A stretch of 64,000 nt of DNA from Rhizophagus clarus (lineage: Eukaryota > Glomeromycota > Glomeromycetes > Glomerales > Glomeraceae), in NCBI GenBank assembly GCA_015698045.1, contig BLAL01000063.1, positions 186,001 to 250,000 of the forward strand, in the 5' to 3' direction. The notes beneath the pieces were generated by a model. It was not told where the DNA came from, did no database searches, and saw nothing but the letters and a program-made list of their open reading frames with translations. Positions within the stretch are counted from its first letter, which is position 1. Each line of letters starts with the position of its first letter. A program made the translations under genes and the position numbers. This document shows positions 23,264-36,213 of the stretch, one piece after another.

Positions 23264-26200
23264 TTAGATTAATTTGTACTGTAATGAACATGTAATCATT
23301 TTATAATAAATATTTCCTTTATATTATATATATGTATAATGCGATAACATTGGCAGTGGCATTGGTCTTTAAGTATTATGCATGTTATGCACTTAAAGTA
23401 CATTCTTCGTGGGTTATATAAGTTTACCGTTGAACATTTCGTTATGCTAATTCTTGTTCTTCAAATCCCTAAATCTTTGAAATTTCATAAATAATTTCTA
23501 TCGTAATATAGTAATCAATTCTAGTTTTTCACTTTTGTAATCTATTTACAATATTGAAAAGCAAATTAGGCAGCCTTCTTATTTAAATCATAGTTCTTTT
23601 TATCTATACCATAATATATATTATAACATAATAATACTACATTATAAACTAATAATTTGAAAAAAAATAATAAGGAAAATATGTGAAATAAATTTTGTTA
23701 TTTATAAATTAATGGAAATTATAACTATTTTTTTAATTGAAAATATGATACGAAGAAATTTGTAATTATTAATATAGTATTCGTTAAAGGGAGTACCTTT
23801 TAATCGATTGATTTTTAATTTTCAAAAAAAATTTGTTATTTACCATGACATTTCTTTCTATTGAATTGATTTAATTATTTAAGAAGAATCTTCCAGTGTT
23901 CTTCTACAAACATAATAATGTGCTCAAAGTGTCCATTGAAGGCTGATCAAAATCAGTTGGAATAGATTTTTGGCAGCTTCCATTTCTGTTCTCATTGTTT
24001 ATTATTTAGTATATATATATATAGTTAATAATTAAAAGTGAAATCTTAAAAATTTTATAAATTTTGTTCTTTATAATATATTAAATTGCATAATTTATGA
24101 CACTTATTTATATAATAATGTATATTACAGTAAAACTTTCATCATTTTTACCTTCCCATCATTCATTGCATTTCGTTCAACTAAGCAGAAACAACATGGT
24201 TGTACCAAAACTTTAATAACTTTACAGAAGTTATCCTATAATGAAACGCGAATCGATTTGTTTTTTATGTTTTGAGATCTTTTGTAAATACATTACTATA
24301 ATAGTAAAAACTAATATTAATGAATAATCTATTGCCAATTTACCAAAGTCCTATACATTTCGGCGTCGTAAACGCTTTTTTTAAGGTACCTTGATATAGC
24401 ATTGTGAATCTTGTTTTAAGGAAAGCCATTATTAATTTTCCTAGTAGTGGTTGTATGTTGTTCATAATATTCCTGACAGATAATGCAGTAATGCAATATT
24501 TTGTTGTTCGTCTGATTTTTTCATTTGATTCTTCAAGTGCTATTATGTTTCAAATTTAAATTTACTCTTTCTTGAGTTATATTTGGTAAATCATTTACAA
24601 CGTGTCTTTCTTAAATAAATGAAGGTATTTAAATAAATACTTCACTTTCTTCAATCCTTTTGTTCAGCTCTTTATTTTCCGCTTCTAATTAAAAAAGGTA
24701 ATAATATATTCTTACTATTAAAAAGAGTGATATTTCTGCTAATTTTACTATATGCTTTTCTGTGTTCTGTTCTGTTCCAATCTAAATTCTGGATCTTTTT
24801 CAAATAATATGTGTGAATCTTCTTTATCCTCATATGTTTGGATAATATAAGTAATTTTTAATATATTAATGGTTCAAATAAAGTTGGTATACCTGAGTTT
24901 TCCTTCACTTTTTAGTTGAAATATAACTTTTCAAAACTTTGCGAATGACTGATTTATAAATCAAATTAGATCTCATTAAATTGGCCAAAATAAATAAGCT
25001 GTATAGATAATAAAGATTTAATAGCAAATATAGATCCAATTCTATTTATAACGAAGAGTCTAAAATTATGCCAAGAAGAAACAAAAGTTGCTATGATGAT
25101 GTACTGATTTCTGAATGGTACAGAACTCCAAAAAGAATATTTTTGTTGTTAATATACTATATATATAATTGGAATTCTCATATATAAATTCTAATTTCTG
25201 TCAACTCATCAGAGAATAATTTACTTTCGAAAGGATTAAAGATTAATTTATAAATCGCGAATCACTTTCTTTTAAATTTTAGATGCTTGAGAGAGCATAA
25301 GAATATAATGAAGCATCAATTTTTATTGATACTTTGGGAAAAAAAGAAAATAAAAAGGAGAAGAAAAAAAAGATGATGAAAAATTCGGATCAAAGAATAC
25401 TCTAGCTATTTATAATCTTTTTTCCCTTACTACCAATTCTGCGTAACTTTGCACAGCACACACAAATATACTCAACCACAAATTCAACTCCTACCACAGC
25501 CACGCTCAAAGTATCGTAAAACATATCTGATACAGACAAGGAACAAGATTTAGTGAATCTACACGTAACAATCGTAACATGTAATAAACAACATACTTTT
25601 AATACTTATTAAAAATCCATCCTGCAATTATACAACAGGGATCGAAACTTTCTTCTTCAATTTCACCGAACAAATTTAGCATTTTATATTATTGTTTATG
25701 ATATTAACCAAAGATTTATAATTCATCTAAAAAGATATATTAGTTTCACGTAACGATCTGAATTTAAAGTTAAAACAGTAAATCAGCATAAAAATTTCAG
25801 AAATTTCTTCTTCTGGATCTGTAAAAATTCCACAAATATATTTTCATTAAGTTTATTCTCTATTAACCGCTGTAATTCCTTTCGTTTATAGAATATTACG
25901 ATATGGACAACTAAGTTCTAAATTTTCAAATTAAACAATCCAATCTGCAATCGCTAAAAACTGTACGACACCAATAATCTGATAACTCATCCTCATAATA
26001 ATTTAGCCAAAATAATATACTTATTTTGGTTTAGCAATTTCGGTAAAATATTTTGGCAAATCATTTTTATTCGTCTGCACAATGTAATCAGATGATCCAT
26101 CATTCTCACTAATCAAAATATGTCATAAATAAATATGACTTCCGGTAATTGTTTAAAATATGTTCAAAATGATCAGACTAATCCTTAAGATTATTAATAA

Positions 26201-26506
26201 TCATTTTACTTTACTTTGTCTTTTATTCTGGATCTAAAAATTAAATCGTTCTATTTGTTTTCATTTAAAGGTTCGGAAAATTCGGGTCACACGGATTTAT
26301 ATATTCGAACAATCAGAATATATTATATTTTTAATCGACAGGAACACAAAATGTATCAGCCGATTTGTTTATGTGGGGACTAAATATTTAAGTTTCGTCC
26401 CTTTTTTTTTTTATTTAAATTGACCGTAAAATGCTCAATGATGTATCGACTATTACCTTTTTTATTTTTTTTTTGTTATAGTTAATCAACAAATTTTATA
26501 GAAAAA
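23264..26506. other. Long non-coding stretch with decayed coding traces
   Basis: No intact gene. On the minus strand between about 24300 and 24900 there are broken protein-like pieces (QTYEDKEDSHILFEKDPEFR, ICQEYYEQHTTTTRKI) separated by stops, probably a dead gene or transposon. The rest is AT-rich and unstructured; the last 100 bp is the promoter side of the next gene. Confidence 0.45.
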
Positions 26507-28351
26507 ATGGCAGCAAACGGCACAAACGGCAATGAAAATAATTGTACTTGGACGCTTAATGATAAAGAACAATCACCTCATAATCATGAAAAGCAGTAAA
26601 ATATCAATTTAATTATTTAATTATTATTTATTATTTTATTTAATTTTTTATGATATTTATATTATTATTATTACCTTTTTTTTTTTTCTTATTAAAGTTT
26701 ACCAGAACCTCCGATTCTCGACACTATCCTTGATCATATAGGAAATACTCCACTTGTGAGAATTAATAATATCACAAAATCAGAAGGAATCGAATGTGAA
26801 ATATGTAAAACATCAAGACTTTATTCGTATTTTTTGACATTTTAATTTATAAATTAATGTATTAACTTTTTTTTTTTGTCAAAATTAAATAGTAGCAAAA
26901 TGTGAATTTTTTAATGCTGGTGGATCTGTAAAGGATCGTATTGGTAAACGTATGATTGATGAAGCTGAGAAATCGGGGATACTTAAACCAGGATATACAA
27001 TTATTGAGCCAACTTCTGGAAATACTGGAATTGGTCTTGCGTTAGTAGCTGCTGTAAGAGGTTATCGAACTATTATTACCCTTCCAGAAAAAATGAGCCA
27101 GGAAAAGGTGAAATAATTTCCTTAATTGAAAATATAAAATGTAAATAAAAATAAAAATATTAAATCTTTTGTTATTTAGGTTGATGTGCTTAAGGCACTT
27201 GGAGCAGAAATTGTTCGTACACCAACTGAAGCATCACACGATTCACCTGAATCTCATATTGGAGTCGCTAAAAGGCTTAATAAAGAGATTCCTAATTCTG
27301 TGATTTTGGATCAATATTCTAATCCATATAATCCTATAGCTCATTATGATCATACAGCTGAAGAAATATTAAATTCCTGTGATGGAAAACTTGATGTATT
27401 TATAGCAGGAGCAGGAACCGGAGGAACAATTACAGGAGTGGCTAAGAAATTGAAAGAAAAATGTCCTAATGTTAAAATCATAGGTGTAGATCCTGATGGA
27501 TCACTTCTCGCAAACGAGAAATCAGCAGTTTGTTCATATCTAGTACGTAAAAATTATTTTTTTTTAAAAAAAAAAAAACTTTAAAATATCATTATTAATA
27601 TTGATTTTCGTTATTTTCATAGGTTGAAGGTATTGGATATGATTTCATTCCAGAAGCACTTGATCGTACTTTAGTTGATGAATGGATAATATCAAATGAC
27701 AAAGATTCCTTCATTTATGCACGTCGTTTAATTCGCGAAGAAGGAATTCTTTGTGGTGGATCATCTGGTGCAGCAATGTGGGCAGCAGTACAAGCTGCCA
27801 AGTCTCTCAAAAAAGGACAAAGAATTGTTGTATTGCTTGCAGATTCCGTTCGAAATTATATGACAAAATTCTTGAATGATGACTGGATGAAAGAACACGG
27901 ATTTATTGATGATGTTATTAAGAAGGAGGAGGAAATAAAAGTTCAACAATGGAAAGGAGCTACCATTAAAGATCTTAAATTAAAAGTAGCTGTCACTATT
28001 GATTCAAAAGCAACTTGTAAAGAAGCAATTGAAATTCTTGAAAAAAATGGATTTGATCAATTACCAGTTACTTCGTCACCACATCAAAAATTAATTGGAT
28101 TAGTAACTCTTGGGAATTTATTATCTAGAATATCTAAAGGAAGAGCGACGCCTCATTCTCCAGTTAAAGATGTAATGTTTAAATTTGTTAGAGCAAAGAA
28201 TTTCGAAGAGATTACACCAGATACACCTTTGGAAAAATTGACTAGATTTTTTGAGAAACATAGTTCGGCTGTTGTTACTGAAAATACTAATCTTGTTCCA
28301 AAACATGTTGTTACTAAAGTTGATCTATTATCTTATTTAGTTAAACACTAA
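26507..28351 (+). CDS. CBS: Cystathionine beta-synthase
   Basis: Five exons: 26507–26595, 26698–26804, 26893–27107, 27180–27542, 27623–28351; GT–AG introns, 500 aa. It is a PLP enzyme that joins serine and homocysteine into cystathionine, the first step of reverse transsulfuration, in the cytosol. Seen: [17 protein letters not shown] entry motif; PLP lysine in GGSVKDRI (about Lys79); SGNTG substrate loop (about 107); GAGTGGT phosphate loop (about 213); GGSSG. Two regulatory CBS domains fill the last 130 residues (first has [17 protein letters not shown]). Length matches yeast Cys4 (507 aa), and as in yeast there is no N-terminal heme-binding segment. The tandem CBS domains are expected to tune activity. 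Start is the only in-frame ATG, in an AAAAATGG context. Confidence 0.95.
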
Positions 28352-28989
28352 GTTATACATTAGATAATATAATTTTACCAATTTTGAACAAAGGATTTTT
28401 TTTAAGATTTATTGTTTTTTTTTTTTTTTCATTTACATATAATAAATCGATTTCAGTTTACAAAATTATGAATTTTCTTTTCAAATTGATGAAGCGAATG
28501 TAATTAGCTGGCGGTAATTGTAATTAGTAATTACTATATACTAGTGACGGGGACTGTTAGAAGGTCCGGGCTGCATGGCTTTGAATCTCTCGATTTTAAA
28601 TTTATTGTATTAAGTGTTACGTTTTTTACTGGGTATAATTAACTGGTATATTAAAATACATATATTAATATTAATTACATAAAAATGAATATTTATCTAA
28701 GTTATTTAGTTTAAGTTACGGCGCCTTCCGGTGAAAGCTGATAAATATTCTAATGAATCATGCAATTTTAAGGATTTCTTAGTAGCAAATTCTGGAAAAT
28801 TTTTTAATATAGACCCAATCCAGGAATGAAAGTAGATGCTTAAATAGCTTTTTTTCGTGTTACAGATCATTTATCACGTGCACAGACATAACATTACAGT
28901 CCACTATAAATACAGATCAGCAAATGTCCTCCGCTTCGGACATTTATAACTTGCTATTTGTTGGTGAATTCTGGACTTCGAGTATGGTA
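28352..28989. other. Non-coding downstream of cystathionine beta-synthase
   Basis: The 3' flank is AT-rich. A GC-richer stretch near 28545–28590 and another near 28718–28740 stand out but match nothing I recognise. A short near-palindrome ATGTCC...GGACAT lies at 28924–28943, and a CACGTG at about 28876. Confidence 0.45.
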
Positions 28990-29487
28990 CGAAATCCCGA
29001 AACTCAAAATCCCGACACTTCAAAATCCCGACACTCAAAATCCGACAGGTACAAAATCCCGACAGGTCAAAATCCCGACAGGTACAAAATCCCGACAATT
29101 TTTTTATTAATAAATTAATCCATTTGCCTTATTTTTTAATTATTCAAACCCTAAGTAACTTCCTTTGCTCGCTTCGCTCGCAGTTTTTTTTTCCTAACAC
29201 CTTCCTAACCTAACCTAACCCTAACCCTAACTAACCCTAACTAACCCTAACTAACCCTAAGCTAACCCTAAATTAACCCTAAGTAACTCCTATCTTATAT
29301 AAAAAATCCGGTGTGAAACTCCTATCTTATGCTAATAAAAAATTTTTTCCACCAGTTATAAACTGGTGGACCAATTAGCATATCCAGGATGATAAAAAAG
29401 TTATTTACTAGTAGCATAGTAAATAACAATTACTTAATGATCTGACGGGATTTTGCACCTGTCGGGATTTTGAGTTTCGGGATTTCG
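28990..29487. repeat. Inverted-repeat element with AAAATCCCGACA arrays and telomere-like tract
   Basis: The left end (28990–29098) has seven spaced copies of (A)AATCCCGA(C)A separated by short spacers such as GGTAC. The right end (29448–29487) carries three copies in reverse orientation, and the outermost 28 bases match the left end inverted. Between them lie a CCTAACCCTAA-type tract (29204–29285), a hairpin CCACCAGTTATAAACTGGTGG (one base over 20 shown as stem CCACCAGTT/AACTGGTGG, about 29350–29370), and a second palindrome of TTATTTACTA/TAGTAAATAA. No protein. No target duplication is obvious. Confidence 0.6.
29204..29285. repeat. Interstitial telomere-like CCCTAA tract
   Basis: A run of CTAACCCTAA units with variants (CCTAA, CTAAGCTAA, CTAAATTAA). 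Read on the minus strand it is TTAGGG-like, the telomere repeat of most filamentous fungi. It is degenerate and embedded in the inverted-repeat element, so it is not a chromosome end here. Confidence 0.8.
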
Positions 29488-31380
29488 GACGGCTCCCAAG
29501 GGATCCTAATGCCGGTTGCAATGCACAGCTTTTCAAATAATAAGCGAAGTAAGTATTAATACAATAGACGATAATTTGAAAGAGAATATTACTTTTAATA
29601 ATTTACAAATTTTGACAATTTTGACAAAATTATTCGCGGCGAAATCCAATCTAGTCACGTGATTGAGGTAAAGTTGTTTAGAGAGGTCGAATCTACTTGT
29701 TTCAATATTTGTGGGGCGCGAGTAATTTTTGCACTCTCACGAGCACTTTTACTTTGATATTACAAATTTTGAATAGAAACAAGTTCTTAATGAGTAAGCA
29801 ACATAAAATATACAATTGGTAATGTCTATTATTTTTGAAAGTAGTAGAAGAAAGCTTCGTTAAGCTGAAGAATCTTGGTGATCACAGATTCCCTTTAAAC
29901 CAATCCTACGATATAATTTATTATACCAGTAAAGTTATTTCTGAACCGATTTACGTAATGTTATTTTATACATATCAAATTATTAATGATTCATGATATT
30001 AAATTTTCAAGCACCATAAAAATTTCAACGGTTTAACCGGATTTTCAACATTAATTAGCTACGGAACAAATAATGTTTATTAGATATAGACATGTAATAT
30101 TTTACCCGGCATATCATATTATTAATAACCGGGCTTAAACGACCCGGTTGACCCTTATTTTACATTTGTCCAAACTTTAAATTAAGTCATCATTAGTTTG
30201 AAACATAAAAAATTTTCCTTTTGCTTGCAGCAACAAACTTCATTCTTTGTCTAACTTTCTACTTTGGAAAATTTTCTTGCATCAATACATTAATTTATAT
30301 TAAAATAACATTAACCTGTTCGATTTAACTCACTTTGGAGTATTTTCTGAAAAAAAAAAATTTTTAACTTAATTTAGGAAATAATTTCGGATAGCCTATT
30401 AAAATATAATTTCGGCATTCCGGATCGGCTATAAATTCGGGCCATCCTATACTAGAAAAATGTGAAATTAAAAATTGCACCAATGAAACACAAGGGTTCT
30501 GTTTCGAACCTAAAAGAACGTTTTCACGTAAAATTTTTATAAATTATAATAATTAGTAAAATATATATGTAAAGAATACAATACTATATTTAATATATTT
30601 TTTATTTATTATTATCTATTATAATAATCCCTTATAGTAAATCCAAATTCGGAAAATCTTAATATTCCCGACGAATCAAATTTTTTTGTAACCTTGAATA
30701 AATCCTTTTTTGATTAAGTCAGATTGTTTGTTTGTTCATGCATTATTATTATACCTTAAAAAACTTTTTTAAGCTTGATTTTCTCGTACGTCATTCATTT
30801 ATTTGAAATACAATTAATACAGTTTAATCGAGTTTAGTAAACAAATTTAATAAAAAAAAAAAAAAAAATTAAACGTGCACACCTTTTCATTTTCCAGATT
30901 TCAGTAATATTAAATTTTAATACATAAATGTACGGATTTACGAAAATCAATTACTGATTGAATTATCATTATTTGAAAAATGATTAATTTTTTTTACTTA
31001 TGAAATCAATTACATAATATAATACTAACGCGACTTTCATTATGTTCTCAAAAATAATTGGTACCTAATGATATTGTCACACGGGTTAAAAAAAAAAAAT
31101 TTTCAACTAAATCAGTTTAGTATCAAAGTTTTCGGCTATGTTTTAAAATAAGATCATCGAATCAACTTTACCACCTTTGTAATATTTATTCCCTAAAAAA
31201 AAAAAGATCAATTTTGGGGACCATCTTAGAATCTGTTATATAAATTAAAGGTCTTTCAACTTTTTTTTTCAATGTGTGCTATTATTGTGCATTTATAAAT
31301 TTACTTTTCAACATTTATATAAATAGAGTGATTAGATTGTACATAATTTCATCGTTAGATGTTCTAAAATCTTTATAAAA
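29488..31380. other. Non-coding upstream of the Msb1/Mug8 gene
   Basis: About 1.9 kb of AT-rich DNA with no credible frame. There is a CACGTG at about 29657 and a short inverted pair of ACCCGG / CCGGGC words near 30111–30150. The last 60 bp before 31381 are A/T-rich and suit a fungal promoter. Confidence 0.5.
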
Positions 31381-33964
31381 ATGTTTCGTCCAAAATCCAC
31401 CCCGATTATAACATATACAACGTCAAATCAAAATTTTCGATCGTTAAAAAAGAAAGTTAGTTCTTTTAGTTTTTCAAATGAGAAAAAAATCATAAAGAAA
31501 CAAAAAAGAGATGTTGAACAATCTGTAACTATAAATGAAGCGTATCTTATGGTCCACTTATGTGTTAATATATTAATTAAACGAGGTAAACGTATCAACC
31601 TTTGTGTAAGGTGATAAAAATCATAAAATCACGAAATTGTTATTAATTATTTTTCTGTTCTTTTCTGTTCTTTTCTTTTTTTAAAGGATTAACGGATCCT
31701 GATATCTTTAACCCCGTGGAAACTGGGAATGAAAATGATGAAGTCCGTTTCCTTGTTAATTGTTTATTAAGAGATAATCGTGTAGAGTTTGAAGAAGAAT
31801 TGAAACATCAAAACGTAAATAATATTATCATTGGTATAAGGATGGCATTAAGAAATTGCACTTCTATCATAGTTTCTTACGAAAATTATGAGAATTTCGT
31901 TAAGCATGAGCTAGGTATTTTGAATTTTTTTTTTTTTTTTACCTTATATCATGTGTACACTTCAGGTTAGAGGTCAAAAATTCGACCTGGACTCGGACCA
32001 ATAATTGTAGACCCGGGCCCGGCTTTTATAGGTCCCGGACCATCTATTTTTGATTCATGCAGGAGTACTCCTCACTTATATTAAGATCATTTATTAATAT
32101 TCTTTACCCTCTTTCTCTTCCTCCCTTCCTCTCATTATTATTTATAGAATGGCAATATGATCAAAGAAGCGGATCATTCAATCAATTCCTTTCATTCCTT
32201 CCAAATAAAAATCAAGGGATTCTCGTGGAATTATTTGATTTGTTCGCAATGACGATGAAAGTCTCTCATATAAATCATGTGCATCCAAAACGAATCTTAA
32301 AATCAATGTCACTTTTCATATTTAATGAATCACAATCAAAAACTTATGAAAATTTTCAATTAGCTTATCAAGATTGGTCAAAATATTCAAATGCGTTAAC
32401 TCATTTATTCTTGGCTTATATGAGGGAAAGAACGGATTCATTTAATTTACCTGATAGATTAAATTTATTATTAAAAAATTATGTTGAATGTAGGGAGATG
32501 TGTAGAAGGAATTATAAATATGGAAATAACGAACATATTTTACCTGATATTACTATGGAGAATTTGGATGATGCTATTATATCAATGGAACAAATTGATA
32601 TTAATCCTATTCTGAGATCAAATTCGATAAAAAGAAATGCTAAAAAAATTCTTAAAAAACATAAAACGATTAATAGAAGAATTAGAAATTCATTTTATGA
32701 AACATTCCCCGTCCTAAAACGTAAATCTTACTTAAATATAGCTGAGATTGATGATCCAGAAACTGTTGAAATTAAATGGATTGAATTACAAAGTAAAGGT
32801 TTATATATATTATCTGAAGAAGCGTTAAAATTATTATTTATCTATGATAATTTTAGGTTAATTAATTTTGAGAATAAAAACAAGAAACAAATAAAAAAAT
32901 ATGATCGACATAATATTTCAGGACCATTGGAATACATTAATGATATTAATAATGTTTACTCAGTTGATAATGAATGTAATGATTTTATAAAGGAAGAATT
33001 TCATGAATCAAGCAATTCAAATATATTAAGTTCAACTTCAACCATTGATCCTTTTGATAATGATCATAATTCAATAAATTCAACAATTAAACATAATGAG
33101 ATTATAACTTCGGATAAGATAAAAGAACAAAGTATTCGTAGTAAATTTTCATGTTTCAAATGCCATAAATCAAATTATTCGAGTGATTGGGATTGGGGTG
33201 ATTGGAATTTGGATGATTGTCAAAATATAGAAAAAATTAGTAATCATGATGATTTACCTACCCCAATTGATCAACATTTCGATGACGAACAATATCAATA
33301 TCAGAATAATCAAGATAATAATGAATATCACGATAATAATGAATATCAAGAGAATTATGAATATCAAGAGAATTATGAATATCAAGAGAATTATGGATAT
33401 CAAGAGAATTATGGATATCAAGATAATTATGGATATCAAGATAATAATTATGGATACCAAAATAATTATGGATATCAAAATAATTATGGATATCAAAATA
33501 ATTATGGATATCAAGATAATGATGAATATCAAGATAATGATGAAAAAGCATCACAATCATGGAAATCTGATCAGTCAGTGTTTGAACAATATTCTGTTAT
33601 ACGTGGTAGAGAATTACCTTATCCACTTACTCCAAGTCATCGATCCCCGATTCCAGGGGGTCGAGATTCTTTATTTAACAGACAAATTCGAGTTGCTAGA
33701 CAAATTCCTACTATAAATAGAATTGAAGAAGTTATAGAAACTATTATCCAAAATTACCTTAATAATGCGCAACAGGTTTCTGAGTCTGAAGCTATCATTT
33801 CACATTCATTTCAACAACAATCTCAATTTGATGATGATGTAGACGATGATCATTTTCAACATACACAAGAAACAGCGGAAATAAATTATAGAACGACGAG
33901 TCAACGACGTACAATTACAATACTTTCATCTCAATATCGTACTGCAGAACAATCGATTATCTAA
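31381..33964 (+). CDS. Msb1/Mug8-domain protein (Rho-signalling scaffold family)
   Basis: Three exons: 31381–31585, 31687–31914, 32148–33964; phases close, 749 aa. Residues about 45–300 match the fungal Msb1/Mug8 (DUF1708) domain: NEAYLMVHLCVNILIKRG, LTDPDIFNP, VRFLVNCLLRDNR, then FVKHE, FLSFLPN and a late HLFLAYMRER. In yeasts Msb1 and Mug8 act with Cdc42/Rho GTPases and their regulators at growth sites; the same role at hyphal tips is an inference. A basic stretch (about 300–330) and a long disordered acidic/Asn-rich tail follow. The tail contains about 12 repeats of a six-residue unit, YGYQ(D/N)N or EYQENY. The second intron carries a GC-rich GACCCGGGCCCGG insertion-like piece. Start is the first ATG and keeps the Lys/Ser-rich N-terminus. 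Confidence 0.8.
33290..33545. repeat. 18-bp coding minisatellite (EYQENY / YGYQNN units)
   Basis: About 12–13 tandem copies of an 18-bp unit, GAATATCAAGAGAATTAT and variants, in frame within the Msb1/Mug8 gene. Neighbouring units are nearly identical, which suggests recent expansion. All six frames stay open through it, so minus-strand frames here are artefacts. Confidence 0.9.
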
Positions 33965-34668
33965 TATATTGAATAGTTAAAAATAAGTTACTTATGACAC
34001 TGCAATTTATTTGTTTGGCGTTCTTTTCAACGTAAAATCAGACCGTAATCGGTAACGCTAAACGAATTTAAGTTTTTCTGACCAATTTACTACCGTTTAT
34101 ATTATAACTTATATATATATATTGTATTTTTATCATGATTTGTATTTATTATTAATTTCATAGGTTTATTATGCAATGTGCTGTACAGTATCAGATGTAC
34201 CATCATTTATGTCAATAAAAAATTCTTACGCGTGTTAATATTTTAAAAATTGTACGTAACAAATAAAATAATAATTGTCAAATCAATTGTGTATGCCTAA
34301 GAAGGAGATCGCAAAGAAAACATTCATCGTTTCACATATGGTATATATGGTAATATTTTTGTTTTTTTACTTTCGATCCGGAAAATATATAAATTGTTAA
34401 TTAATAATGAATGATATAATAGAATTTTTAAATCCGACGTACTTTTCAATCTAATGACATCAAAATTCCAAATTTAGTGTCTAATGGGCTAATTCATATG
34501 ATTTGCCTAATATAACTTAATTGAATAATTACAAATCAGTAAAATTATGTAATCAAATGTTTCAGATATTATTGTAACATCATAAATTTTTAATTTAGCA
34601 TAAAAATGGTAATGAAACGCCTCAAAAAATACTTTTTCTTTTTTATTAACATAAGAAAGAAAAAAAAA
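33965..34668. other. Non-coding between Msb1/Mug8 and F-box gene 1
   Basis: 700 bp of AT-rich sequence: 3' flank of the Msb1/Mug8 gene and promoter of the F-box gene. Nothing else is recognised. Confidence 0.5.
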
Positions 34669-36213
34669 ATGCTTGAAGAACGAACGGAACTTTCATCTTT
34701 ACCGACAGAAAGTTTATGTGAAATTTTTCAATATTTAGATGATGATATACGCACTTTATATTCATGTCTTCAAGTGAATAGATTCTGGTGTAAACAAATA
34801 GTTACGATTCTTTGGCAAAATCCTATGCCAAATACTTATACATCCATAAATTTAGGAGTATTCATTAATTCTTTTGAAGAGGAAGTTAAATTAGAATTGG
34901 AACAAAATCATGATATTAATATTAAAGAGATGATTAAACCTTTATTTAATTATGAAAAATATTTAAAAGTTTTAAATTTAAGGGGAGTTAGACATGCAGT
35001 ATTTTATTGGTTAAAAAATTATCGACTTTCTAAAAATCCTTTCTTTGATGAATGTATCAATTTTAATCAAAATTCTACGATTGATATTATAGAAAGATCT
35101 TTAATGAAATTAATATTAAAAAATTCTTATAGAATTGATCATTTGATATTGGATTTATCTCGTAGATATGATGACATATTGGAAGTTGAAATTTTTGCTA
35201 ATGAAAATTATACTGGTATTAGAAATATTACAAAATTTTCTTTTGTTAATAATACTTCGGAAATTTGTTATAATAATATTAAGAATCTTTTGGAAATTTT
35301 ACCAACGTTATGTAAGAAGATTGATATATTCAAATTTTATAATTTAATTTATTTACATGATGAATATGAATCAAGATTGATTAAATTTATTCAAAATCAA
35401 CATCATTTAACTTCTTTCGATTTATCAAAAGGTTATATTAATATTTCAAGAATGATTATGGCTTTAAAATATCAAGCAGCTAGTTTAAAAAGTTTAAAAT
35501 TTAACAAAATTAGTTTTATTGATGTTTCTTATTTCTCATTTAATCATTTAATTAATTTAGAATATCTTGAAATTGAAGGTACTTATCCTATTGAATTTAT
35601 TTTATTCCCTTTAAGTAAGGCTAATTTAAAACTTAAATCTTTTATGGCTAAATTTATTGAAATTGATTATAATCTTAAAGAATCTATTTTAAAATCATCT
35701 ATGAATACTTTGGAAGAATTATATTTAGAAATTTATATTCCTAGAATTATTGGAAAATCTCCACTTTGTCATATATGTCCAAATTTAACTCATTTATCAA
35801 TTGCATTATGTATTTTTGATAAGATTTATGATCATATTATAATTTTTTTAAATTATATTAATAATTTAAAAAATTTATCTCATCTTTTAATTGAATTTTC
35901 TTGTACTTCAAATAATGAAATTTTAGATAATTTTATTAAGATTAATTTACCTAATTTAAAATATTTTTCTTTTAAATTTAACGATTATTCTTTTATTTCA
36001 CTTAAAAGATGGGTAAAATATTTTTTTAATGATATTTATTTTAATAAGTTAATTTTTTATTATAAAGATTGTTATTTAAATATTGAACAAATTAATCTTT
36101 TAAATAATTTTTACATTAAAAATAAGAAAAATAATTTTTCTTTAATTTGTTCTAATTATTTTAAATTTGTAGCTATTAAAAACAAGGATACAAATATGGG
36201 TTCGATCGAATAG
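34669..36213 (+). CDS. F-box protein, 514 aa
   Basis: Single exon. The frame opens at 34606, but ATG(34669) follows a run of A and starts MLEERTELSSLPTESLCE, the usual beginning of these proteins; the upstream part codes Lys/Phe low complexity. The F-box is about residues 8–50: LPTESLCEIFQYLDDDIRTL, CLQVNRFWCKQIVTILWQNP. The remaining 450 residues are Asn/Leu/Ile-rich with leucine-repeat-like segments (LKVLNLRG, LEYLEIEG, LTHLSIAL, LPNLKYFSF), probably substrate-binding. F-box proteins recruit targets to SCF ubiquitin ligase through Skp1. This family is large in Glomeromycotina and individual targets are unknown. Ends TAG. Confidence 0.85.
   Translation: MLEERTELSSLPTESLCEIFQYLDDDIRTLYSCLQVNRFWCKQIVTILWQNPMPNTYTSINLGVFINSFEEEVKLELEQNHDINIKEMIKPLFNYEKYLKVLNLRGVRHAVFYWLKNYRLSKNPFFDECINFNQNSTIDIIERSLMKLILKNSYRIDHLILDLSRRYDDILEVEIFANENYTGIRNITKFSFVNNTSEICYNNIKNLLEILPTLCKKIDIFKFYNLIYLHDEYESRLIKFIQNQHHLTSFDLSKGYINISRMIMALKYQAASLKSLKFNKISFIDVSYFSFNHLINLEYLEIEGTYPIEFILFPLSKANLKLKSFMAKFIEIDYNLKESILKSSMNTLEELYLEIYIPRIIGKSPLCHICPNLTHLSIALCIFDKIYDHIIIFLNYINNLKNLSHLLIEFSCTSNNEILDNFIKINLPNLKYFSFKFNDYSFISLKRWVKYFFNDIYFNKLIFYYKDCYLNIEQINLLNNFYIKNKKNNFSLICSNYFKFVAIKNKDTNMGSIE

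Noticed and set aside
28990..29100. CRISPR-like direct repeats
   Set aside because: Units are about 12 bp with 3–5-bp spacers in a eukaryotic genome; no CRISPR structure.
28904..29118. Paired 64-codon frames near 29 kb
   Set aside because: Produced by the AAAATCCCGACA repeats.
33246..33716. Other long frames over the 18-bp repeat
   Set aside because: An 18-bp repeat without stops opens all six frames; only the Msb1/Mug8 frame continues a domain protein.
34606..34668. Upstream ATG of F-box gene 1
   Set aside because: The added 21 residues are Lys/Phe low complexity; ATG(34669) gives the family-typical start.
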